From contig NZ_JAHOOZ010000001.1 in NCBI RefSeq assembly GCF_019075875.1, positions 1,550,001-1,614,000 on the forward strand: a DNA stretch of 64,000 nt, read 5' to 3'. This DNA is from Novosphingobium sp. G106 (GTDB taxonomy: Bacteria; Pseudomonadota; Alphaproteobacteria; Sphingomonadales; Sphingomonadaceae). The translations under genes were made by a program, and so were the position numbers. Shown in pieces: positions 1-7,092 of this stretch. The number at the start of each line of letters is the position of its first letter. The first letter of the stretch is position 1. Under the pieces are notes generated by a model that saw only the letters and a program-made list of their open reading frames with translations, was not told the origin of the DNA and ran no database searches.

Positions 1-394
1 CTCGTCGATGGCGGGAGTCAACGGCACCCAGGGCGTCGCCGCCTATTCGGCGGCCAAGGCGGGGCTGCAGATGCTGACCAAGGTCATGTCGGCCGAATGG
101 GGCCCGCGCGGCATCCGGGTCAACTGCGTCGCCCCCGGCATGACCGCCACCGAGGCGGCGGTGTCAGGCTGGGACACGCGCGGCTTCGACGCCGCCACAG
201 TCGCGAAGCAAGCCTTCTCGCTCGGCCGCTACGGCACGATGCGCGAAATGGCGCAGGCCATCGTCTTCTTCGCCAGCGACGCGGCGTCCTACGTCACCGG
301 CGAGACGCTGGCCGTCGGCGGCGGCGCGAAGATCGGCGGCATGATCAACGTCGAGGACGACGAGGAACTGGGCACTCTCCTCGAGAAGCCCTGA
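1..394 (+). CDS. SDR-family oxidoreductase, C-terminal part (5' end outside window)
   Basis: Open frame entering from the left edge and ending at a TGA at 392-394. About 130 residues remain. They begin at the SDR catalytic serine (SSMAG), followed by the YSAAK signature (Tyr/Lys of the active site) and the cofactor/substrate segment GIRVNCVAPGMTATE. The tail (YVTGETLAVGGGAKIGG) matches the usual SDR C-terminus. The N-terminal TGxxxGxG dinucleotide site must lie before the window. It converges on the acyl-CoA dehydrogenase pair just downstream. The family is clear; the substrate is unknown, and the neighbours suggest a hydroxyacyl or alicyclic alcohol. Confidence 0.88.
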   Translation, partial: SSMAGVNGTQGVAAYSAAKAGLQMLTKVMSAEWGPRGIRVNCVAPGMTATEAAVSGWDTRGFDAATVAKQAFSLGRYGTMREMAQAIVFFASDAASYVTGETLAVGGGAKIGGMINVEDDEELGTLLEKP

Positions 395-400
395 TCCCGT

Positions 401-1321
401 TCAGTCGCCCCAGATCGCGTCTGCAGCAGCAACCGCCTGCGCACCTCTGCCGCCCAGTTCCGCCGTGAGCAGCTTGAGCCGATAGGTCCACAGGTGGAGC
501 GGATGCTCGAGCGTCATGCCCATGGCGCCGAGGAACTGGTGGAAGTCGTAGCCGACCCGCTTGGCCGCTTCCTGCGCGTGCAGGGCAGCGAGCGCGGCAT
601 CGCCGGCGTCACCGGTGCCCGCAGCACGCAGAGCCAGCCAGTAGACGCCGTTGGTAGCAACCTGGATCTCGGCCAAGCGGTGGCGCAACGCCTGAAAGGT
701 GGCGATCGGACGGCCGAACTGCTTGCGCTCTGAGACATAGGTGGTGACGCTCGCCAACGCCGCGGCGAGCAGCCCCGCCGCCTCGGCCGCCAGCGCCGCA
801 CGCCACTGCGTACGCAGGGCGTCGGGCGCGATGTCATGCGCGCGCGTCTCGGCGGGAATGCCGGTCAGGAAGGCGACCGGGTAGGCGTAGAGCACTTCGT
901 CTCCGGCATCGCGGACGTGCTCGGCGTTTGCTGTGAAGCTGCGCACGCCGTCCTCGCCGACGACGATCACCGTCGCGCCAGGCTTGAGGAAGCGCACGGG
1001 CTTGCGCAGGTTGCCTTCCTCGATGAGGCACAGCGGCCGCGGCAGTGCGGGATCGAGCAGCGGGCGGATCAGGGCAGATGCACCGGCTTCCACTGCGAAC
1101 GGCAGCCGCGCGAGCTTCTCGATCACCAACGCCGCGGTGACAGGCCCGAGCTCCTCCATCGCCATGACATCGAGGAAGCCGCCTTCGACCAGTTCGCTCT
1201 CCAGCGCATCGCTGGTCAGCGCGAACGACGTGTCGTGCATCGGCACACCGGCATAGGGCCGCGTCAGGCTGTCGATGAAATCGAGGATCTGGGTCTGGTC
1301 TTCGGAAAGGGACAGCTGCAT
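401..1321 (-). CDS. Acyl-CoA dehydrogenase, small-type subunit
   Basis: 306 aa, FAD-dependent acyl-CoA dehydrogenase family. It starts MQLSLSEDQ. Its ATG shares one base with the TGA of the larger dehydrogenase upstream (1321-2466), so the two are probably translationally coupled. The C-terminal half carries the family motif RKQFGRPIATFQALRHRLAE. It is shorter than a standard dehydrogenase (about 380 aa) and has a degenerate middle domain. In actinobacterial steroid catabolism (ChsE1/ChsE2, FadE26/27) such short subunits form alpha2beta2 enzymes with a full-length partner. The same arrangement is inferred here and repeats at 9353-11582. Substrate is probably a CoA-activated side chain or ring product. 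Confidence 0.85.
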   Translation of the reverse strand: MQLSLSEDQTQILDFIDSLTRPYAGVPMHDTSFALTSDALESELVEGGFLDVMAMEELGPVTAALVIEKLARLPFAVEAGASALIRPLLDPALPRPLCLIEEGNLRKPVRFLKPGATVIVVGEDGVRSFTANAEHVRDAGDEVLYAYPVAFLTGIPAETRAHDIAPDALRTQWRAALAAEAAGLLAAALASVTTYVSERKQFGRPIATFQALRHRLAEIQVATNGVYWLALRAAGTGDAGDAALAALHAQEAAKRVGYDFHQFLGAMGMTLEHPLHLWTYRLKLLTAELGGRGAQAVAAADAIWGD

Positions 1322-2466
1322 CAGCGGGGCTCCCGCGGCAATTGGAGTACGTCGGAGGCGATGATGTTGAGCTGGATCTCGGCCGCGCCCGAAGCGATGC
1401 CAGCGACGATGCCGCGCTGGTGGTGCATCTGCAGGAAGGCCGAAGCGCCGGCCAGCGCCTCGGGCACATATTCGACGATGAATTCGCAAACCGCGCGCTC
1501 GGCCTGGACAGTGGCGAAGCGGGCCGAGGAGCTCTCGGGTCCGACCGTGCCGCCATCGACGCGCTTCTGGACGATCGCGTAGATCGCCGTCCGCGCCGCC
1601 TCGCAGAGCGCCGCACAGCGCGCCGCCTCGGCCTTGACGATGTCGTTCGAGAAATCGCCCGCCTGCTTTAGCATGCCCACCGCCCGGTCGAGTGCCGCAC
1701 GCGCCAAGTGGTAGCGCGGAATGCCCAGGCGTTCGTTGGTCAGCGAATAGCCGATGATCTCCCAGGCCTGGCCTTCCTCGCCGAAGCGCTGGCCGACGGG
1801 GACGATGACGTCGTCGAAGAACACCTCGTGGATGTCGCCCTCGCCGATCAGGCTGGGGATCTGGCGCACGGTGATGCCCGGCGTGTCCATCGGCACGAGC
1901 AGGATGGTGATGCCTTTCTTGCGGTCGTCGCTGGTGCGCGTCAGCAGGAAGCAGGTGTCGGCGAGGCCCGCGTAGGAGGTCCAGATCTTCTGGCCGTTGA
2001 CCTTGTAGTGGTCTCCTTTAAGCTCGGCGCGGGTGCGCAGCGAAGCTAGGTCGGAGCCCGAGTTCGGTTCGGAGAAGCCCTGGCACCAGAGCATCTCGCC
2101 GGCCGAGATCTGCGGCAGGTATTTCGCCTTCTGGGGCTCGGTGCCGTATTTGAGCATCGTCGGGCCGATCCAGTTGACGTTCATGTACTGGCCGCCGCGC
2201 GGCTCGCCCCATTCCCACATGACCTCGGCGAGGATCTGCTGCTCCCAGGGGCCCAGCCCTTCGCCGCCGATCTCCTTCGGCCAGTGCGGGAACAGCATCC
2301 CGTTCTCGGCGAGCTTGCGGCAGAAGCCCCGGGCAAATTCCGTCAGCGCCGGCGAGGCCGGGCCGTGCTTGGAGAATTCTTCCCAATCCTCGGGCAGCTC
2401 CGCTGCGAGGAAATCGGCGAGCTTCTGGCGGAACGCCTGCTGCTCGTCGGTCCATTCGAAATTCAT
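1321..2466 (-). CDS. Acyl-CoA dehydrogenase, large-type subunit
   Basis: 381 aa, normal length for the family. The N-terminal helical domain (MNFEWTDEQQAFRQKL) is followed by the middle-domain FAD/substrate signature WCQGFSEPNSGSDLASL near residue 130. The C-terminus ends in LPREPR, a tail also seen in the dehydrogenase at 9353. First gene of a two-gene minus-strand unit with the small subunit, whose ATG overlaps this stop. Alpha,beta-desaturation of an acyl-CoA is the family reaction. Pairing with a short partner suggests a heteromeric enzyme like those acting on steroid or cyclic acyl-CoAs. The exact substrate cannot be read from the sequence. Confidence 0.88.
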   Translation of the reverse strand: MNFEWTDEQQAFRQKLADFLAAELPEDWEEFSKHGPASPALTEFARGFCRKLAENGMLFPHWPKEIGGEGLGPWEQQILAEVMWEWGEPRGGQYMNVNWIGPTMLKYGTEPQKAKYLPQISAGEMLWCQGFSEPNSGSDLASLRTRAELKGDHYKVNGQKIWTSYAGLADTCFLLTRTSDDRKKGITILLVPMDTPGITVRQIPSLIGEGDIHEVFFDDVIVPVGQRFGEEGQAWEIIGYSLTNERLGIPRYHLARAALDRAVGMLKQAGDFSNDIVKAEAARCAALCEAARTAIYAIVQKRVDGGTVGPESSSARFATVQAERAVCEFIVEYVPEALAGASAFLQMHHQRGIVAGIASGAAEIQLNIIASDVLQLPREPR

Positions 2467-2617
2467 GGCTATCGCTCTTTCAGGTTCTCCATCCCGTTAG
2501 ACGACACAATGCATCGCTAACAAGGGGCCCCGCCAACTAGAGGCAAGCGATTTCGGCTTGCGCTCGAAAGGGCAAAGGCATCTTCTCCGCGACGCAGGGC
2601 GAACGGGAGCAATCACT

Positions 2618-3757
2618 ATGGCGATGGTCACCGGTCTTTCCGGCAACGAAATCTATTGCATGGCGCTCAAGCACTATTCGCCCGGCGAGATCGTCGTGGG
2701 CAACAGCGTCCAATCCATGGGCTTCCTCGGCGGCATGGTCTCCGGCTTCAAGAACATGGCCGGCGGCGAGATCGAACCGGTCACCGAAGCGATCGAGAGC
2801 GGCCGGATCAAGGCCTTCGAGCGAATGGTCGCCGAAGCCCAGCGCGAAGGCGCCGCCGGCGTGACCGGGGTCACCGGCGAACTGATGGACTTCGTCGGCA
2901 ACACCGAATTCCTCTTCGTCGGCTCCTGCCTGATGAACGACGGGCCAATAAGTGCCGAACGGGCCCCTTCGCGCGCCTTCTTCACCAGCGCCGGCAGCGG
3001 CCAGGAACTCTACTGCAATATCGACGCAGGCTATGCGCCGCTGCACCACGTCTTCGGCAACATCGCCTATAGCACCGGCATCGGCGGCGGGATCATGGGT
3101 TCGCTCAAGACGCTCGTGCGCGGCGAGATCACCGAATACAGCGATATCTTCAATGCAACCCGCCACAAGGCGCTCGATCGGATCGTCGCCCAGGCTAGGG
3201 GCTGCGGTGCCAATGCCGTGGTCGGCATCCGCACCAACGTCCGCTTCTGGCACGGCGCGCACGAGATGCTGATGACCGGCACTGCTGCGCGCAACCCCGC
3301 GCTGCCCGACCAGTACCTCAACAACCCCGTCACCAGCGACCTGACCGGGGAGGAGTTGTGGGCGATGTCGAGCCTCGGCTATGCCCCGGTGAAGTTGCTG
3401 ATCTCGGCTTCGATATATTCGCTGGGCATGGCCGGGGGCCTCAAGGCCGCGTTCAAGGCCTTCACCAAGGGCGAGATCAGCGATCTCACCACTCTGATCC
3501 ACGATGCGCGCGAAGTCGCCATCGGCCGGCTGAAGAGCGAGGCCGATGCCCTCGGCGCGCAGGATGTGGTCGGCGTGAAGACCTACATCGCCGAACTGGG
3601 ATCCAGCCTCGTCGAGTTCCTCGCGATCGGCACGGCGATCAAGAAGATCGACGGTGTCGGCGTGACGACGCCGCAACTGCCGGTGCACGCCATCGTATCC
3701 GACAAGGACACCTGGATCGACGGCACTTTCGGCTTGTCGCTCGATCGGAATGGCTGA
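2618..3757 (+). CDS. Protein of three tandem YbjQ/UPF0145 domains
   Basis: 379 aa built from three divergent repeats of about 105-115 residues, each resembling a complete YbjQ (UPF0145, DUF74, heavy-metal-binding-like) domain. Repeat 1 starts near residue 3, repeat 2 near 120, repeat 3 near 235. Each has a Tyr near the start of the fold, a G(L/I)(x)GG(x)(x)(x)(G/A) turn, a GEI(x)(x)(x)(T/S) segment, a helix rich in R/A, and a G(A)(x)(x)VVG(V/I) strand. Start at MAMVTGL chosen because an upstream in-frame ATG (2558) has no ribosome site and leads through non-homologous residues. YbjQ proteins are normally single domains that assemble as pentamers; their function is poorly known. A single-domain relative is at 58795. 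Confidence 0.8.
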   Translation: MAMVTGLSGNEIYCMALKHYSPGEIVVGNSVQSMGFLGGMVSGFKNMAGGEIEPVTEAIESGRIKAFERMVAEAQREGAAGVTGVTGELMDFVGNTEFLFVGSCLMNDGPISAERAPSRAFFTSAGSGQELYCNIDAGYAPLHHVFGNIAYSTGIGGGIMGSLKTLVRGEITEYSDIFNATRHKALDRIVAQARGCGANAVVGIRTNVRFWHGAHEMLMTGTAARNPALPDQYLNNPVTSDLTGEELWAMSSLGYAPVKLLISASIYSLGMAGGLKAAFKAFTKGEISDLTTLIHDAREVAIGRLKSEADALGAQDVVGVKTYIAELGSSLVEFLAIGTAIKKIDGVGVTTPQLPVHAIVSDKDTWIDGTFGLSLDRNG

Positions 3758-3762
3758 ACGAA

Positions 3763-3797
3763 CAGGCTCCGGACTCGCTTTCGCGAGCCGGAGCCTG
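3763..3797. terminator. Hairpin between convergent genes (terminator-like)
   Basis: CAGGCTCCGG and CCGGAGCCTG flank an inner CTCGC/GCGAG stem with a TTTC loop and one bulged A. It fills the 64-bp gap between the YbjQ-triple gene and the convergent TonB receptor. No clear T-tract follows on either strand, so a bidirectional terminator role is inferred from position and stem strength only. Confidence 0.5.
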
Positions 3798-3821
3798 AAC
3801 ACTACGCCTGGGACGTGAAGC

Positions 3822-6134
3822 TTAGCGGATCTTGCCGCTGAACGAGACACCGATGATCCGCGGGTCGTTGTAGACCGCGGCCATGTAGTTCTCGATCACG
3901 CCCTTGAGGTTCTTCTCGTTGGTGATGTTGCGCGCGAAAGCGGCGAGCTCCCAGGTGCCGTTGCCGCCGCTGTAGCCGACCTTGAGGCCGCCCTCGAAGT
4001 TGCCCTTCGAAGTGAACTCCTTCGTCTCGTAGAGCACGAAGTTGGTATAGCCCTGCACGTTCCAGTCCGTCGCGATGAAGAACTTGCCGCTGTCGGTGAC
4101 CGGGATGTCGTAGCGCGCGGTGAAGTTCAGGTTGTACTTCGGCGCGTTGGGCAGCGGGTTGCCGTTGATGTTGGCCAGGAACACCGGACCGAACGGCGTC
4201 GCCTGGGTGCGGACCGGGTCGAGCACCGTGCAGACGATCGCGCCGTTGAGCGCACAGACCTGCGCCTCGGCCTTGCTGTCCTTGATCTCGGTGTGCAGCA
4301 CGCTGCCACCGAGCGAGAGCACGAGCTCGGGCACCGGACGGAATTCCAGCTCGGCCTCGGCGCCATAGGCGTCGGCGCGGTTGGCATTGAACAGCACGCC
4401 GTTGCCGTTGGTGTCGTTGCCGTTGAGCTGGATGTCGTTCACCCGCCAGTAGAACGCGCTGGCATTGAAGCGCAGGCGGTTGTCGAGCCACTGGCTCTTG
4501 AAGCCGGCTTCGTAGGAAGTGATCGTTTCCGAATTCGCCGTGGTGAAGTCGGAGTTGAACACCGCCGAACGGCCCTGGATGGTCGGACCGCGGAAGCCGC
4601 GGGCGACGCGGGCATAGACGCTGGCGTCGTCGCTCACCTTGTAGAGCGCGCTGACGTCCCAGCTCACCTTGTCGTCGGACAGGCGCACGTGGCGGCGGCC
4701 CGGATAGGTGACGACGCCGGCGGCGGTGTCGGCCGTCTTGAGCAGGTCGGTGGTCTTGGTGTCCTTCGTGTAGCGGACGCCGCCGGTGACCGTCAGGCGA
4801 TCGTTGAAGGTATAGCTCGCCTGGCCGAACCCGGCCCACGAGGTGTTGACGTTGTGAAGGCGGACCCAGTTGTTCGGGTTACGCGCCGCCGTCGTGAGGA
4901 AATAGGCGCGCTGATAGAAGTCGGTGATGTCGCGGCTGTCGAAGTAGAAGCCGCCGACCTGCCACTTCAGCGGGCCGTCGTTGTTGCTGGCGAGGCGCAC
5001 TTCCTGCGTCCACTGGTCGAGATCGCGGATCTGGCCCTGCGATTCGCCGAAACCGTTGGGCACGCCGCCCACCGGGAAGTTGGCCGCCGCGCCGCCGTCA
5101 GTGTCACCGCGGCTGTAGCCCGAGGTATGCTCGTAAGCAGTAATCGAGGTGACCTCTACGCCACCCAGATCCCAGGTGATGTGGCCCGAGGCGCCCTGCG
5201 TCTTGTAGGCCTGCGGGTTGTTGTTCGCCTCGTCGAAGGCAACGCTGTCGCGGGGCGCGTTCGACTGGTTCGAACCCTTGGTCAGCGCGCCGCGCAGGAA
5301 CAGCGTCGAGGTGCCGTTATAGTCGCGGACGTGGCCCGAGAGCAGCACCGAAAGGTTGCTGGTCGGCGTGTAAAGCAGCTGCAGGCGGGCGTTCAGGTCG
5401 TCGAAGCCGCCCATCACGTTCTTGGCCGGCGTCACCGTGCCGTCGGCGCTGACGCCGCGGAAGGTGTTGTCGACATAGTCCTGGCGGTGCTGCGCGAGCA
5501 CCGAGACGCGCACCGCCAGCTTGTCCGCGATGAGCGGGCCACCGACGCCGGCGTCGAAGTTGACCGTGTCGTAGGTGCCGACGCTGAGCGAGGCGCGGCC
5601 CTGGAAGTCCATGGTCGGACGGTTCGTGTCGAACTTGACGATGCCTGCGGTCGTGTTGCGGCCGAACAGGGAGCCCTGCGGACCGCGCAGCACTTCGACT
5701 TGGGCCACGTCATAGACCGGGTTGGACTTCAGCACGACATGCTCGAGCACGACGTCGTCCTGGATGATCGAGACCGGCTGCGAGGCGCCGAGGTAGAAGT
5801 CCACGTTGCCGAGGCCGCGGATGTAGAAGCGCGGGAAGATGCGACCGGTGGTCGACTCGATATAGAGGCTGGGGACCTTGCCCGAAAGCGAGAGCAGCGT
5901 GTCGTCGCCGCCGCTGGTGAAGGCGCGCGTATCGTCGCCGCTGAGAACGCCGACCGAAACGGGGACGTTGGTCAGGTTCTCCGAGCGGCGCTCGGCCGTG
6001 ACGACGATGTCGCCCAGGCCGTTCTCGCTGTCGCTGGCGGCCGCTTCGGCGGTCTGCGCGGCTGCGAGGGTCGGATAAGCGACCGTGCCAAGGAACAGGG
6101 CGGTCAGAAGCAGTGCTTGCTTGCTGGATTTCAT
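3822..6134 (-). CDS. TonB-dependent outer-membrane receptor
   Basis: 770 aa. A signal peptide (MKSSKQALLL to about residue 27, cleavage near LAAAQ) is followed by a TonB-box-like DIVVTAERR at 42-50. Then comes the plug domain with LRGPQGSLFGRNTTAG near 150, and a 22-strand-type beta barrel with many aromatic/Gly alternations to the C-terminus. Energised by TonB-ExbBD, such receptors import bulky substrates across the outer membrane; sphingomonads use many of them for hydrophobic carbon sources. The upstream SDR and KstD-like genes on the same strand suggest the ligand is the compound degraded by this locus (inference). Its ribosome site is buried in a hairpin (6144-6162). Confidence 0.95.
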   Translation of the reverse strand: MKSSKQALLLTALFLGTVAYPTLAAAQTAEAAASDSENGLGDIVVTAERRSENLTNVPVSVGVLSGDDTRAFTSGGDDTLLSLSGKVPSLYIESTTGRIFPRFYIRGLGNVDFYLGASQPVSIIQDDVVLEHVVLKSNPVYDVAQVEVLRGPQGSLFGRNTTAGIVKFDTNRPTMDFQGRASLSVGTYDTVNFDAGVGGPLIADKLAVRVSVLAQHRQDYVDNTFRGVSADGTVTPAKNVMGGFDDLNARLQLLYTPTSNLSVLLSGHVRDYNGTSTLFLRGALTKGSNQSNAPRDSVAFDEANNNPQAYKTQGASGHITWDLGGVEVTSITAYEHTSGYSRGDTDGGAAANFPVGGVPNGFGESQGQIRDLDQWTQEVRLASNNDGPLKWQVGGFYFDSRDITDFYQRAYFLTTAARNPNNWVRLHNVNTSWAGFGQASYTFNDRLTVTGGVRYTKDTKTTDLLKTADTAAGVVTYPGRRHVRLSDDKVSWDVSALYKVSDDASVYARVARGFRGPTIQGRSAVFNSDFTTANSETITSYEAGFKSQWLDNRLRFNASAFYWRVNDIQLNGNDTNGNGVLFNANRADAYGAEAELEFRPVPELVLSLGGSVLHTEIKDSKAEAQVCALNGAIVCTVLDPVRTQATPFGPVFLANINGNPLPNAPKYNLNFTARYDIPVTDSGKFFIATDWNVQGYTNFVLYETKEFTSKGNFEGGLKVGYSGGNGTWELAAFARNITNEKNLKGVIENYMAAVYNDPRIIGVSFSGKIR

Positions 6135-6143
6135 GGGAAATTA

Positions 6144-6162
6144 TCTCCGATTTTATCGGAGA
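6144..6162 (-). promoter_or_regulatory. Hairpin sequestering the ribosome binding site of the TonB receptor
   Basis: On the minus strand the leader reads TCTCCGAT-AAA-ATCGGAGA, a perfect 8-bp stem with a 3-nt loop. The 3' arm contains GGAGA, the only good Shine-Dalgarno sequence, about 9 nt before the ATG at 6134. The 5' arm supplies the matching UCUCC. The mRNA could therefore switch translation on or off by melting or by a bound factor. The structure is seen directly; regulation is inferred. Confidence 0.55.
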
Positions 6163-6247
6163 CGGTCTGCGCTCGCCCGCCAGCCTCTGCCGGCGCGCCA
6201 CCGTCTCGGCGGCCCGCCTAGGCATCCCGTGTGAGAGATCAATGACA

Positions 6248-6287
6248 ATGCTGCACCGCACAACGCTTCCGTTGCGAGGTGCAGCAT
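6248..6287. repeat. 40-bp inverted repeat upstream of the TonB receptor
   Basis: Arms of 18 bp (ATGCTGCACC... and ...GGTGCAGCAT) match with two mismatches around a CTTC loop. It lies about 27 bp beyond the stop of the SDR at 6315 and about 115 bp upstream of the TonB receptor ATG. It could be a terminator separating the two minus-strand genes or an operator for the receptor. No T-tract follows. Confidence 0.5.
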
Positions 6288-6314
6288 ATTTACAACAGTG
6301 TCAGGCGCTTACTT

Positions 6315-7079
6315 TCAGCGCGCAATCGCCTCTGGCGCGAGATAGCGCGTCGTCGAAACGCCGCCGTCGACCGCGATGGTCTGGCCGTTGACGAAGCCCG
6401 CCTCGTCCGAGGCCAGGAAGGCGGCCATGTTGCCGACGTCCTCGACCGTGCATTCGCGGTTGTAGGGAGTCAGCTCGTGGTTGGTGCGGCGGAAGAAATC
6501 GAGGTCCCAGTAGGCCTCGGTCATCTCGGTCCGCACGACGGTGGGCGCGATATAGTTGCTGCGGATGCCCTGCGGGCCATATTCGGCTGCCAGAGTCTGC
6601 ATCAGGCCGATCTGCGCTGCCTTGACTGCGCTGTAGGCGCCGCCGCCCGGCGTGCCGTAGATGCCCCAGGTCGAGCCAACGAACAGGATCGAAGCGCCCT
6701 GCCCGAGATGCGGCAGCGCCTCGCGCGTCAGCCGGAACGGCGCGCGCAGCGAGATGCCGAGCACCTCGTCGAGCATCTCGTCGGTCGTGGCATGGACCGA
6801 ACCGAAATTGAACGAGCCGGCATTGTTCACCAGGATGTCGAGCCGGCCGAAGGTGTCGAGCGCATGGGCGACGATCGCCTTGGGCGCGTCCTCGGCCGTG
6901 GCGTCGACCGCGATCGACGAATAGGTGATGCTCGAACCCAGTTCCTCGCCGAAGCGCGCGAGCTTGGCCTCGTTGCGGCCGGTCGCGACGACCTTGACGC
7001 CCTTGGCGCCCAGCGCACGGACGATGCCCGCGCCGATGCCGCCGCCGCCGCCCGTGACGATCGCTACTTTGCCTTGCAT
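6315..7079 (-). CDS. SDR-family oxidoreductase
   Basis: 254 aa classical short-chain dehydrogenase. Cofactor motif TGGGGGIGAGI at residues 9-19, NNAG near 88, catalytic Ser in VGSTWG, then AYSAVK (active-site Tyr and Lys), and a terminal FVNGQTIAVDGG segment. An AAGGAG ribosome site lies 9 nt before the ATG. It follows the flavoprotein dehydrogenase (7093-8808) with only 13 bp between them, so the two are very likely co-transcribed. The likely role is NAD(P)-dependent oxidation of a ring hydroxyl or reduction of a ketone in the same pathway as the 3-ketosteroid-1-dehydrogenase-like enzyme. The substrate is not determinable. Confidence 0.92.
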   Translation of the reverse strand: MQGKVAIVTGGGGGIGAGIVRALGAKGVKVVATGRNEAKLARFGEELGSSITYSSIAVDATAEDAPKAIVAHALDTFGRLDILVNNAGSFNFGSVHATTDEMLDEVLGISLRAPFRLTREALPHLGQGASILFVGSTWGIYGTPGGGAYSAVKAAQIGLMQTLAAEYGPQGIRSNYIAPTVVRTEMTEAYWDLDFFRRTNHELTPYNRECTVEDVGNMAAFLASDEAGFVNGQTIAVDGGVSTTRYLAPEAIAR

Positions 7080-7092
7080 TGTCTTGAACTCC

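Noticed and set aside
4293..6221. Long open frame antisense to the TonB receptor (642 codons)
   Set aside because: Arg/Ala/Val-rich with no ribosome site or domain; a mirror of GC-rich codon use in the real gene.
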